Made by a program: the position numbers and the translations under genes. A stretch of 10,137 nucleotides of DNA from Anaerolineales bacterium UBA6663. Lineage in GTDB: Bacteria; Chloroflexota; Anaerolineae; Anaerolineales; UBA6663. Under the pieces are notes generated by a model. It did not search any database. It was given only the letters and a program-made list of their open reading frames with translations, and was not told where the DNA came from. The stretch's first letter is position 1, and each line of letters opens with the position of its first letter. The stretch is from NCBI GenBank assembly GCA_002455335.1, contig DKKP01000415.1:8009-18145 (forward strand), written 5' to 3'. Positions 1-6,734 of this stretch are shown here, piece after piece.

Positions 1-2
1 GG

Positions 3-569
3 GATGCGCGCGCGCCGGGCGAACACCTTCCGGCGCCCGCCGAAGATGAGCATCGTCCGGCGGCCGTGCTGATCCCACTTTATGAAGAGCACGATGAGTG
101 GCACCTGCTCCTGACGCAGCGCACCGACACAGTCTCGACACACAAGGGCCAGGTCGCCTTCCCGGGCGGGCGTGCCGACCCCGAAGACGCGGATGCGGTC
201 GCCACGGCCCTCCGCGAAGCGCACGAAGAGATCGGCCTGCCACCCAATCGCGTCGAAGTGCTGGGCAGGCTCGACGACTTGATCACCGTCACGCGTTATC
301 GCGTCACCCCGATCGTGGCCCGCATCCCGTGGCCCGTGCGACTCACGCCCTCACCCTACGAACTGTCGGCGGTTTTTGGCGTGCCGGTCCGCTGGCTGGC
401 TGATCCTGCCAATCGGGTTGTCGAGCACCGCGAACCGCCAGTGCCGGGTCCGCGTCTCGAGGTCATCCACTGGCCCTACGCCGGCTTTGACATCTGGGGC
501 GCGAGCGCCCGTATGATCCTCAACCTGCTCGAGATCTGGTCGATCAACGGAACAGCGCCAGAGCCGTAA
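3..569 (+). CDS. Nudix hydrolase, CoA pyrophosphatase (NudL-like) family, 5'-partial
   Basis: The family hydrolyses the pyrophosphate bond of coenzyme A and related nucleotides with Mg2+ or Mn2+, in the cytoplasm. The reading frame is open to the left edge, so the true start lies outside the window; 188 codons are visible. A GTG at 66 could be called as a start, but it would cut into the first strand (RPAAVLIPLY), so I reject it. The CoA-hydrolase motif LLTxR...GxxxFPGG is visible (LLTQRTDTVSTHKG, then QVAFPGG), followed by a Nudix box ending in REAHEEIGL, with the spacing of the E. coli NudL type. The family motif has Thr at the usual Ser/Ala position and Ser at the usual second Arg. The C-terminal half contains the typical Pro-rich strands and a late aromatic stretch. 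The last 26 bp overlap the convergent zinc-ribbon gene. The family call is firm; the exact substrate is inferred. Confidence 0.93.
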   Translation, partial: DARAPGEHLPAPAEDEHRPAAVLIPLYEEHDEWHLLLTQRTDTVSTHKGQVAFPGGRADPEDADAVATALREAHEEIGLPPNRVEVLGRLDDLITVTRYRVTPIVARIPWPVRLTPSPYELSAVFGVPVRWLADPANRVVEHREPPVPGPRLEVIHWPYAGFDIWGASARMILNLLEIWSINGTAPEP

Positions 570-750
570 ACGCCATCAGACCGACGCCAAGCACCAGGAT
601 CGCGAGTGCCCAGATCCGATGGGCGGTCGGACCAGGCAGCGCCAGGCTCGGGCGCCGGCCTTCCCAGTGGATCGCGGCATGACAGACCGCACATTCGGCG
701 CTGTCCTTGGGCAGGAGCGCTCCGCAATTGGGGCAACTGAAATGCGTCAT
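544..750 (-). CDS. Small zinc-ribbon membrane protein
   Basis: This is a 68-residue protein of unknown function. The N-terminus carries a zinc-ribbon signature with two CxxC knuckles, C6/C9 (CPNC) and C20/C23 (CAVC). A short linker with a basic and Pro-rich stretch follows (residues 31-45). One hydrophobic segment at about 46-66 is a membrane helix, so the ribbon probably sits on the cytoplasmic face. A good Shine-Dalgarno (AGGAGG on the minus strand, 6 nt before the ATG) supports this start and supports translation despite the small size. The gene runs opposite to both neighbours. It overlaps the 3' end of the Nudix gene by 26 bp and is divergent from the DUF1232 gene across 50 bp. The protein could be a regulator or membrane adaptor, but nothing in the sequence shows a partner. 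Confidence 0.82.
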   Translation of the reverse strand: MTHFSCPNCGALLPKDSAECAVCHAAIHWEGRRPSLALPGPTAHRIWALAILVLGVGLMAFTALALFR

Positions 751-800
751 TTCTCGCCTCCTGTGTTCAAACCCGCTGCCACGCCCCGGAGGATGCTTCC

Positions 801-1190
801 ATGCGATCCCGTTTGGCTCAACGTCTGCAGGCGCTCAAGCGTGAGGCGTACGCCCTGGCCATCGCGGCCCGTGATCCACGTTTGCCCTGGACGGCCAGAA
901 TCGTGATCGCCTTGACACTGGCGCATACCTTTAGCCCGATCGACCTGATCCCGGATTTCATCCCGGTGCTGGGTCAGCTCGATGACCTCGTGATCACGCC
1001 GCTTGGGATCGCGCTCGCGTTGCGCCTGACACCGCCCGAGATCCTGGTCGAAGCCCGCGCTCGCGCTGAAGCGGAGATCGCTCGAGGCAAACCGGTGAGC
1101 CGCGTCGGCGCTGCGCTTGTCATCCTCATCTGGGTCGCGCTGGCCATCGCGCTTCTCCTGGCTGCGATCCAAACCGCAGCCAGGATCTAA
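801..1190 (+). CDS. YkvA family (DUF1232) membrane protein
   Basis: This is a 129-residue protein of the widespread but poorly characterised YkvA/DUF1232 family. The diagnostic motif is at residues 45-62: SPIDLIPDFIPVLGQLDD. A basic amphipathic N-terminus precedes it (residues 1-30). A second strongly hydrophobic stretch at about 102-122 is a likely C-terminal membrane helix, which many family members lack or have in variable form. The start is supported by GGAGG at 788-792, 8 nt before the ATG. The gene is co-oriented with the Nudix gene, with the small zinc-ribbon gene lying antisense between them. It ends 14 bp before the convergent GyrI-like gene, and its last codons form an 11-bp hairpin stem. 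Function is unknown; the family call rests on the motif. Confidence 0.9.
   Translation: MRSRLAQRLQALKREAYALAIAARDPRLPWTARIVIALTLAHTFSPIDLIPDFIPVLGQLDDLVITPLGIALALRLTPPEILVEARARAEAEIARGKPVSRVGAALVILIWVALAIALLLAAIQTAARI
1156..1185. terminator. Hairpin at convergent gene ends (possible bidirectional terminator)
   Basis: A perfect 11-bp inverted repeat (TCCTGGCTGCG at 1156-1166 and its complement at 1175-1185) encloses an 8-nt loop. It lies in the last codons of the DUF1232 gene, just before its TAA, and 20 bp from the convergent stop at 1205. No T-run follows on either strand, so it is not a canonical intrinsic terminator. It could still stop or pause polymerase from both sides or protect 3' ends. 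Confidence 0.5.
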
Positions 1191-1204
1191 CCAGAACCGC
1201 CGTT

Positions 1205-1675
1205 TCACCCCAACAGCGGGAACACGATCTGCGTCTGCAGCGCCTCGGGCGGCGTGTCGTCCGGGTCGTCCAAATAGAACTCGTACACCACGCCCAGGGC
1301 GGTTTCGCCCCTGTCCTTGATCCAACGCGTGAGCGCCTCATAGGCGCCGCCAAGTCCGGTGTACGGGCCGACATGGACGCACGTCGCATGCCGGCCGGCA
1401 GGGATCTCGATCGGTTGCACTTCACCCTGCCCTTCAACGAACCTGGCGACCGGGAACCCAATCGCGACCTCGAGGTCGTTCATGTCGTCGTTGAAGTAAG
1501 CCGCGAACGGCGGCCCGGCCAGCGTGACGCCGCGCACCGCCAGGAACTCGGCGACTGTCCCGAGAGCCCGCCCCATCAAGGCCGGCAGTTCGGTCACACG
1601 GGTCCGGGTGCGGAAGGCCAACGCCGGTTGCGCTTCGCGGTCGACGATCGTGCACTGCAATGCCTGTGTCGTCAT
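1205..1675 (-). CDS. GyrI-like (AraC effector-binding-like) small-molecule-binding protein
   Basis: This is a 156-residue stand-alone GyrI-like domain, the SHS2-module fold also found at the C-terminus of AraC- and MerR-type drug sensors. Visible family features are the two-fold repeat of strand-helix-strand units, EVAIGFPV (69-76), the HVGPY turn (101-105), and the late YEFYLDDP segment (131-138) with E132 in the position of the conserved pocket acid. FPLLG closes the fold. Members bind lipophilic or cationic small molecules, and some hydrolyse cyclopropanoid natural products using the pocket Glu. There is no DNA-binding domain. I chose the ATG at 1675 rather than the longer frame from 1753, because AAGGAG lies 7 nt upstream and the extra N-terminus would be Arg/Ala-rich and overlap the upstream gene. 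It is the last gene of the minus-strand operon, 55 bp after the toroid protein. Confidence 0.88.
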   Translation of the reverse strand: MTTQALQCTIVDREAQPALAFRTRTRVTELPALMGRALGTVAEFLAVRGVTLAGPPFAAYFNDDMNDLEVAIGFPVARFVEGQGEVQPIEIPAGRHATCVHVGPYTGLGGAYEALTRWIKDRGETALGVVYEFYLDDPDDTPPEALQTQIVFPLLG

Positions 1676-1682
1676 GTGATCG

Positions 1683-1688
1683 CTCCTT
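1683..1688 (-). promoter_or_regulatory. Ribosome binding site deciding the GyrI-like start
   Basis: AAGGAG on the minus strand, 7 nt upstream of the ATG at 1675. It selects this start over the in-frame ATG at 1753. Confidence 0.75.
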
Positions 1689-1730
1689 ATCTTTGCCAAT
1701 CGGCCCGCGTCTCGAGCCGCGGCCCCTCGC

Positions 1731-2738
1731 TCAGCTCGCTGCCTGCAACACACGCAGAGCCCTCAGCGTGACCCACCGGTTGGGCATCTTCTTAGGCCCG
1801 AAGTCGCCCCAGGTCTTGCCGGCGTAGTCATATTCCAGCGACCAGCGCCCCTGCGGGTCTTGCTTGCTCCGAATGAGCTGCAACGTCGTCGCAAGGCGGG
1901 GATCCTGGCCATAGCCCAGACCGACCAGGGCCTCGGCGATCTGCAGCACATCGGTGACGTAGAACACGGGGAACCCAAACTTCCACCAGTTGCCGCTCGG
2001 CCGGGCGCTGTAGCCGGAAGGATAGGCAGCCGTCGACGGATCCGTACCGAGCAAGAAGGCAACGCCTTGCTCAATGGCGCGACGCATAACCGCTGTCCGA
2101 TTTTCTGGCAGGACGCTACCCAATGCCAGCATCACCTTGACGGCGCCCCAGGCGCAGGGGAGCTGGTTGTTCGAGCCGCAGGCGAATAGCGGCCCGCACT
2201 TGCCGGCGTAGTAACGGACTTCGGCGCGCCGATCTTCGCGGGGCGCGATCCCCTCGCCCGTTACCGAGCGGGCCATCCATTCGAAAGCGGCATCCAGCCT
2301 CGGATCCTGACAACCGAGCGTGGTCAGCGCCCAGCACAACTCCCCCTGGATGCAGTCGGCCGTGCCCGAGGGCGCGCCACTCGCCGTGAACTGCCCGGAC
2401 GGCGCCAGCGCATGCGCGAGCACGTAGTCGCAGGCGCGGCTGACCCGCGAATCGACAAACGGATCAGCTCCGAGCTGCGCCAGGAGGAGGATGGCCCACA
2501 CCGTCGAGCGATACTTCGGGTTGTAGCCGGGGCCTGGTTCGACCCAAAACCCCTCGGGTTCCATCGCAGCGAGGACCGCCGCGATCGGGCCTTCGCGATG
2601 GGCGGCCAGCCGTGCAGCCCGGAACACGTGATCGTCTGGATCGCGCCGCTCCAGGTCGCGGAGCGCCAGGTACCTCACGCCGGGCGCATCCTGCGCGGTC
2701 AACCAGGCCTGCAGGTCGGGCGCTGATACGATGCGCAT
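1731..2738 (-). CDS. Alpha/alpha-toroid (terpenoid cyclase / prenyltransferase-fold) protein
   Basis: This is a 335-residue soluble protein of repeated helical hairpins that resembles the terpene-cyclase/prenyltransferase toroid superfamily. Similar bacterial proteins often carry misleading names such as NifH-like or squalene cyclase-like. The N-terminus has the recognisable VRYLALRDL pattern (21-29). Later come toroid-style blocks such as STVWAILLLAQLG (78-90), GELCWALTTLG (132-142), WWKFGFPVFY (251-260) and DPQGRWSLE (294-302), ending WVTLRALRVLQ. No DxDD or DCTAE cyclase catalytic motif is seen, so cyclase activity is doubtful. Seven Cys fall in the middle (103, 129, 135, 143, 181, 187, 195), which may suggest metal binding. 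GGAGGT 5 nt before the ATG supports the start. It lies 29 bp downstream of the MFS gene. Substrate and role are unknown. Confidence 0.8.
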   Translation of the reverse strand: MRIVSAPDLQAWLTAQDAPGVRYLALRDLERRDPDDHVFRAARLAAHREGPIAAVLAAMEPEGFWVEPGPGYNPKYRSTVWAILLLAQLGADPFVDSRVSRACDYVLAHALAPSGQFTASGAPSGTADCIQGELCWALTTLGCQDPRLDAAFEWMARSVTGEGIAPREDRRAEVRYYAGKCGPLFACGSNNQLPCAWGAVKVMLALGSVLPENRTAVMRRAIEQGVAFLLGTDPSTAAYPSGYSARPSGNWWKFGFPVFYVTDVLQIAEALVGLGYGQDPRLATTLQLIRSKQDPQGRWSLEYDYAGKTWGDFGPKKMPNRWVTLRALRVLQAAS

Positions 2739-2767
2739 GGTCTACCTCCAGCAAAGCGCGTCTGGGC

Positions 2768-4039
2768 TCAGGCTGCGTCCTCGCTCGACTCCGGTGAGGG
2801 CGTCGCCGAACCCGGCTTCGGATCCGAAAGCCGAAACTTGAACCAGGTCGGCACGACGGTGACCAAGGCGACGATCGCCGTGATCAGGAACGGCAGCCGT
2901 GGGTTGTAGCGCTCCCAGAGCAAGGCGCCGAGCCAGGGCGCGGGCAGTGACAGGAAGCCGAGGCTGCTCTGGAAGAGCCCGTTGAACAATCCGAGCGAAT
3001 GGGCCGGCACGACTTTCGAGATCAACGATTGGTAGGCCGGGCTGAGCAGGCCGACGCCGGCGCCGAACAAGACCCAGGTCAGGATAAAGGCCGGATAGTC
3101 CTCGGCGACCAGGAATACCACGAGGGCCATGAAGATCACGAGGAAGCCGCCCGAGATCGGCACACGTTCGCCGTAACGATCGGCGAGACGCCCCGACAGC
3201 AGCGGCGTCACCATCATCGCGGCCGAGAAGAACGAGCTCAGCAAGCCGATCTGGGTCAGCGTCAGCCCGCCGATCTGCTCGAGGTACAACGGCTGCAGCT
3301 CGCCCGAGAGCCGGAACGCGACGTCGCGGACGCCGTCGGTCACGAAGATCCAGGTCACGATCCCACCGCCGAACAGCAGCGAGCCGATCAGCGCGGCGCT
3401 CTCGCGGAAGGTGGTCCAGGTCAGCGGCCGGTTCGCACGCTCGCCTGTGGGGCGCATCGTGCGCGCCATCCAGATCCGCAAGACGGCGGCCGCCGTGTAG
3501 AAGGCAGTCGCCACGAGCAGCATCGTGCGGAATCCGTAGGTGCCTGCCACCCAGCCGCCGAGCGGCGGCCCGATGATGCCGACCACCTGGTAGAGCATGT
3601 CGGTCAGCCCGTAGACCCTGCCCCGGTTCGCCTCGGCCGAGTTCTCGGCGATGAACGCGCCGAAGCTCGGACCGACAAGCGCATACGGCACCTGGTTGAT
3701 CGAGAGCGCCAGCAACATCCACGGCCAGCTTGGCGCGACGAGCATCGCCACGAAGCCGAGCACGCCGCCGAGGCTCCCGATGGCGATCGCCCGTAACCGA
3801 CCGATCGAATCCGAGACCCAACCGCCGAAGATCTGCAGCGCCAGGATGACGACCGACGTCAACGTGAAGACCAGGCCGACCTGTTCGATCGAAGCACCCA
3901 GCTCAGTCAGATAGATCGGCATGAGCACCTGCGTCATGCTCCCGGCGATGTTCGCCAGGATCATGGCCAGCAGGAACCAGAGAATGAGGGGCGTGAGCAG
4001 AGGCGCACGCCGCCCGGTTTGATCATCCGACGACATCAT
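2768..4039 (-). CDS. Major facilitator superfamily (MFS) transporter
   Basis: This is a 423-residue, twelve-helix secondary transporter of the inner membrane, most like drug/metabolite exporters. Motif A occurs in both halves: GGWVSDSIGRLR after helix 2 (72-83) and GRLADRYGER after helix 8 (283-292). A motif-C-like GIIGPPLGGW in helix 5 (154-163) is typical of antiporters. A basic central loop (about 191-215) separates the two six-helix bundles, and the C-terminal tail is Pro/Ser/Glu-rich and cytoplasmic. I chose the ATG at 4039 because AAGGA sits 6 nt upstream. A longer frame from 4168 would add 43 Arg/Pro-rich residues lying inside the protease gene. The second in-frame ATG, at 4036, is possible but has a longer spacing. 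The start overlaps the 3' end of the protease gene by 17 bp, suggesting translational coupling. The substrate cannot be read from sequence. Confidence 0.92.
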   Translation of the reverse strand: MMSSDDQTGRRAPLLTPLILWFLLAMILANIAGSMTQVLMPIYLTELGASIEQVGLVFTLTSVVILALQIFGGWVSDSIGRLRAIAIGSLGGVLGFVAMLVAPSWPWMLLALSINQVPYALVGPSFGAFIAENSAEANRGRVYGLTDMLYQVVGIIGPPLGGWVAGTYGFRTMLLVATAFYTAAAVLRIWMARTMRPTGERANRPLTWTTFRESAALIGSLLFGGGIVTWIFVTDGVRDVAFRLSGELQPLYLEQIGGLTLTQIGLLSSFFSAAMMVTPLLSGRLADRYGERVPISGGFLVIFMALVVFLVAEDYPAFILTWVLFGAGVGLLSPAYQSLISKVVPAHSLGLFNGLFQSSLGFLSLPAPWLGALLWERYNPRLPFLITAIVALVTVVPTWFKFRLSDPKPGSATPSPESSEDAA

Positions 4040-6461
4040 GGGGTGTCCTTGTGGGCCGTTGGCTTTCTGGCCGAGCCGATCGCAGCGCCCGGGCGAAGCC
4101 GGCCAGGCGCGCCGCCACGCGCCCGTGGAGCGTATGGGCCGCGAAACGTCCTCGCGCGTCTGGAGCACCGGGCTCCACGCCGGTCAGAACACGCAGGGCG
4201 CCGTCGACGTCGTCGGCGACCCAGACATGGAAACGGCCGGCACGGACCGCTGCGACAATATCTTCGCGCACCATCAGATGCCGCCGATTGGCCGAAGGCA
4301 GAAGCACGCCCTGTGCCCCGGTCAGGCCGCGTCGATCGCAGACGTCGAAGAAGCCCTCGACCTTTTCGGTGACGCCGCCGACAGGTTGGAGTTGCCCGTG
4401 CTGGTTGACCGACCCGGTTACGGCCACGTCCTGACGGACCGGTACGTCCGCCAGCGCAGAGAGCAGTGCGGTCAACTCGGCGAGCGTCGCGCTATCGCCA
4501 TCGATCAAGCCGTAGGATTGCTCGAAGACCAGGCTCGCCGACAGGCTGAGCTGACGCGCTGCGCCATAGCGCCGGAGCAGGTAACCGCTCAAGATGAGCA
4601 CGCCTTTGCCGTGGATCGGCCCGCTGAGATCAACCTCGCGTTCGATGCTGACGACACCACGCTGGCCTGGGCCGACCACGGCCGTGATCCGCGCCGGATG
4701 CCCGAACGCGTCCTCACCCAGGGCCGCGACTGCCAGGCCGTTCACCTGCCCGACCGTGGCGCCATCCGTATCAAGCAGCAACTCACCGCGCGCGATCGCC
4801 TCCTGGAACCGCTGCTCGCCAAGGCTGCCGCGATAGCGCCGCGCTTGCTCGGCTGCGCGCACGTCCACCGCAGAGACCACGGTCTGGCCTCGCGCAATCG
4901 CCTGTTGCTCGGCCTCGCGCACAAGGTCGGCGATCTCGCCGAAGCGCGTCGAGAGCCGCTCTTGATCGCCGACGGCCCGAGCGCCGTAGTCGATGACCCG
5001 GGCGACGCCCCCCGGGTCGAAAGGCGGGCCGCTCTCCTGCTGCGCGATCGTGTTGATGAACCGCGCATACGCGTCTTCGGATTCGGGCGTGCGGTCCATG
5101 TCGCTGGCGAAATCGGCCCGAATCTTGAACAGCTTCTTGAAGTCCTCATCGTAGTTGGCCAGCAGTTGATACAGCGCCGGATGACCGATCAAGACGATCT
5201 TGATGTCCAGAGCCGACGGCTCGGGCTCGAGCGTCTCGGTGCTGACCAGGCTGAGCTGCGAGCCCAGCTCCTCGATGCGGACCGCGCGATCCTTGAGCGA
5301 ACGTTTGAGGCCCTCCCAGGCGTACGGATTGAGCAGGCACTCGCGCGCCGGCAGGATCAGGTAGCCGCCGTGGGCGCGCTGCAGGGCGCCGGGCTTGAGG
5401 TGCGTGAAGTCGGTGACGACCGCGTTCCACAAGGTCTTGTGCTCGATGCGACCGATCAGGTTGTGATAGGTAGGGTTGTTCTCGAGGATGACCGGCGCGC
5501 CGGTCAGTCCCCGGTTATCGACGAGCACATTGATCCGGTAACGCAGAAACGGCGATTCGGTCGGAGGCGGCCCGAAGGGATTCGATGCCGCCGGGCCGGG
5601 ATCGGCCCCTGGGCGAAAGTCGTCGGCGTGGGCAACGACATCCGCCTGAACGGCGTCGAGATAGTCCCCGACCGGGGGAACATCGGCATATCGGCCCCGC
5701 AAGTCATCGACGAGATGCTCGATCGCAAACCGCGCGGTCTGCGCGTCAAGATCGCGCAGCGCCGCCTGGGTGGCCCGATCGAGCTCGCGTGCCTTGCGCA
5801 CACCCGATTCGATCACGCCATCAAGTCGTTCCCTGATCGCGGCGAGTTTGTCGACCTGTTCGGGAGAGAGGTGTTCTTGTTCCTTTTCGGTGATGAGGGT
5901 GCCGTCGACTACGGGGGCCAACAAGAGACCGCCGGGTGTCTTGATCAATTGAAAGCCGTAGCGCTTGACGTGGGCCTCCATCTCGGCCAAAACGGCGGCG
6001 CGTCTCTCCTCGAGCCCAGATCGGATCCGGTCGCGCTGTTCGCCGTACTCCACGCTGTCAAAAGCGCGCGGGATGGCGATCTGGAGCTCACGCACCAGCG
6101 TCTCCATGTCGGCTTTGAGCCGTGCGCCACAGCCTGCCGGCACCCGGAGCAAGCGCGGGCGCCGGCCGTCTTCGAAGTTGTGGGTGTAGCACAGATCGGG
6201 CGGCACAGGTTGCGTGGCCGCGTAGCGCTGCAGGTGCTCGAGGATCAGGGTCGTCTTCCCCGAGCCGGGCAGGCCCGCGGCGAACAGGTTGAACCCCTGG
6301 CTGTGCGTTGCAGCCGCGACCTCAAGCGCGGCGACCGCGCGAGGCTGACCGAGCACTTCGGTCAGAGGCGGCAATGCCGTGGTCGTCGTGAAGGCGAAAC
6401 GGGTTGGATCGCAGGGGTGGTGGATGTCTTCGGCTCGGAGTTCGGCCGCGACGCCTGGCAT
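4023..6461 (-). CDS. Lon-family ATP-dependent protease with fused AAA domain (LonB-like/AAA_32 type)
   Basis: This is an 812-residue ATP-driven serine protease related to Lon but lacking the classical Lon substrate-binding N-domain. The Walker A is GLPGSGKT (63-70). A long charged helical insertion (about 140-260) follows. The rest of the AAA module contains GGYLIL (365-370), WEGLKRSL (382-389) and the FKKLFKIRADF region (441-451). The C-terminal Lon peptidase domain (about 560-765) has catalytic Ser657 in DGDSAT and Lys700 in GGVTEKVEGFF. The 43-residue spacing between them equals that of the Ser/Lys dyad in E. coli Lon, so the active site looks intact. The position where relatives I recall have an acidic Walker B residue is Pro371. 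AGGAGG 5 nt before the ATG supports the start. It is the first gene of a minus-strand operon and overlaps the MFS gene by 17 bp. It is expected to act in cytoplasmic protein quality control; its substrates are unknown. Confidence 0.93.
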   Translation of the reverse strand: MPGVAAELRAEDIHHPCDPTRFAFTTTTALPPLTEVLGQPRAVAALEVAAATHSQGFNLFAAGLPGSGKTTLILEHLQRYAATQPVPPDLCYTHNFEDGRRPRLLRVPAGCGARLKADMETLVRELQIAIPRAFDSVEYGEQRDRIRSGLEERRAAVLAEMEAHVKRYGFQLIKTPGGLLLAPVVDGTLITEKEQEHLSPEQVDKLAAIRERLDGVIESGVRKARELDRATQAALRDLDAQTARFAIEHLVDDLRGRYADVPPVGDYLDAVQADVVAHADDFRPGADPGPAASNPFGPPPTESPFLRYRINVLVDNRGLTGAPVILENNPTYHNLIGRIEHKTLWNAVVTDFTHLKPGALQRAHGGYLILPARECLLNPYAWEGLKRSLKDRAVRIEELGSQLSLVSTETLEPEPSALDIKIVLIGHPALYQLLANYDEDFKKLFKIRADFASDMDRTPESEDAYARFINTIAQQESGPPFDPGGVARVIDYGARAVGDQERLSTRFGEIADLVREAEQQAIARGQTVVSAVDVRAAEQARRYRGSLGEQRFQEAIARGELLLDTDGATVGQVNGLAVAALGEDAFGHPARITAVVGPGQRGVVSIEREVDLSGPIHGKGVLILSGYLLRRYGAARQLSLSASLVFEQSYGLIDGDSATLAELTALLSALADVPVRQDVAVTGSVNQHGQLQPVGGVTEKVEGFFDVCDRRGLTGAQGVLLPSANRRHLMVREDIVAAVRAGRFHVWVADDVDGALRVLTGVEPGAPDARGRFAAHTLHGRVAARLAGFARALRSARPESQRPTRTPHDVVG
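4046..4050 (-). promoter_or_regulatory. Ribosome binding site of the MFS gene, inside the protease gene
   Basis: AAGGA on the minus strand, 6 nt before the ATG at 4039 and within the last codons of the protease gene. It decides the MFS start and fits re-initiation after the protease stop at 4023-4025. Confidence 0.65.
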
Positions 6462-6534
6462 GGCGACCTCCTGAAACGAAGTGGCTGACGATCAATATCG
6501 TTCAGGCCCGTGGGCGGCGGAGGGAATCGCTGTC

Positions 6535-6562
6535 ATTATAGAACATCTGTGTGACACGGGAA
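6535..6562 (-). promoter_or_regulatory. Candidate promoter of the Lon-MFS-toroid-GyrI operon
   Basis: On the minus strand a perfect TATAAT (6535-6540) is preceded, with a 16-nt spacer, by TTCCCG (6557-6562), a weak -35. Transcription would start near 6528, leaving about 65 nt of leader before the ATG at 6461. A 9-bp palindrome (GTGTGACAC, 6549-6557) lies in the spacer and looks like an operator half. Confidence 0.55.
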
Positions 6563-6661
6563 GTGCAGAGTGTCATCGGTGGGCAAAGACGTGTGGCCAG
6601 TGCGCGTTGGCCGCGGTTTGCGGATGTCGCTCGATGAGGCCCACATCGCCGGCGCGCCGTC
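6541..6661. other. Non-coding spacer between rplY terminator and the Lon-operon promoter
   Basis: No convincing gene is seen here. A minus-strand frame of about 35 codons lacks a ribosome binding site. The stretch holds TGTCA-type elements near the promoter (to 6575) and otherwise GC-rich sequence with no recognised motif. It is part of the 273-bp gap between the Lon-like gene and rplY, the largest gap in the window. Confidence 0.5.
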
Positions 6662-6700
6662 AATAAAAACAAAAGCGGCCCCGGATGGATCCGGGGCCGC
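6662..6700 (-). terminator. Intrinsic terminator of rplY
   Basis: On the minus strand, a 10-bp perfect GC stem (GCGGCCCCGG at 6691-6700 read in reverse, pairing with 6675-6684) closes a 6-nt ATGGAT-type loop. A T-rich run (TTTTGTTTTTATT, 6674-6662) follows directly. It lies 34 bp after the rplY stop. This is a textbook Rho-independent terminator and isolates rplY from the Lon operon downstream. Confidence 0.92.
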
Positions 6701-6734
6701 GTGGCGTTCGGGATGACGAATCGGTTCGTCGGGC

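Noticed and set aside
2742..3821. A long alternative frame overlapping the MFS gene.
   Set aside because: The product is Arg/Asp/Pro-rich with no membrane helices, while the neighbouring frame gives a clear twelve-helix transporter.
4040..4168. A 43-residue N-terminal extension of the MFS protein.
   Set aside because: It lies inside the protease gene, is Arg/Pro-rich, and the ATG at 4039 has a well-placed ribosome site.
4038..6488. An 816-codon open frame on the plus strand, antisense to the whole Lon-like gene.
   Set aside because: GC-rich codon use commonly keeps the opposite frame free of stops. The product is Arg/Asp/His-rich with no recognisable domain, while the minus strand encodes a full protease with intact motifs.
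6531..6576. A CIRCE/HrcA heat-shock operator, expected upstream of a protease gene.
   Set aside because: The sequence does not match the CIRCE consensus arms; only TGTCA-type elements are present.
6481..6666. A 61-codon plus-strand frame between the Lon-like gene and the rplY terminator.
   Set aside because: It has no ribosome site and no recognisable domain, and it crosses the likely promoter of the opposite gene.
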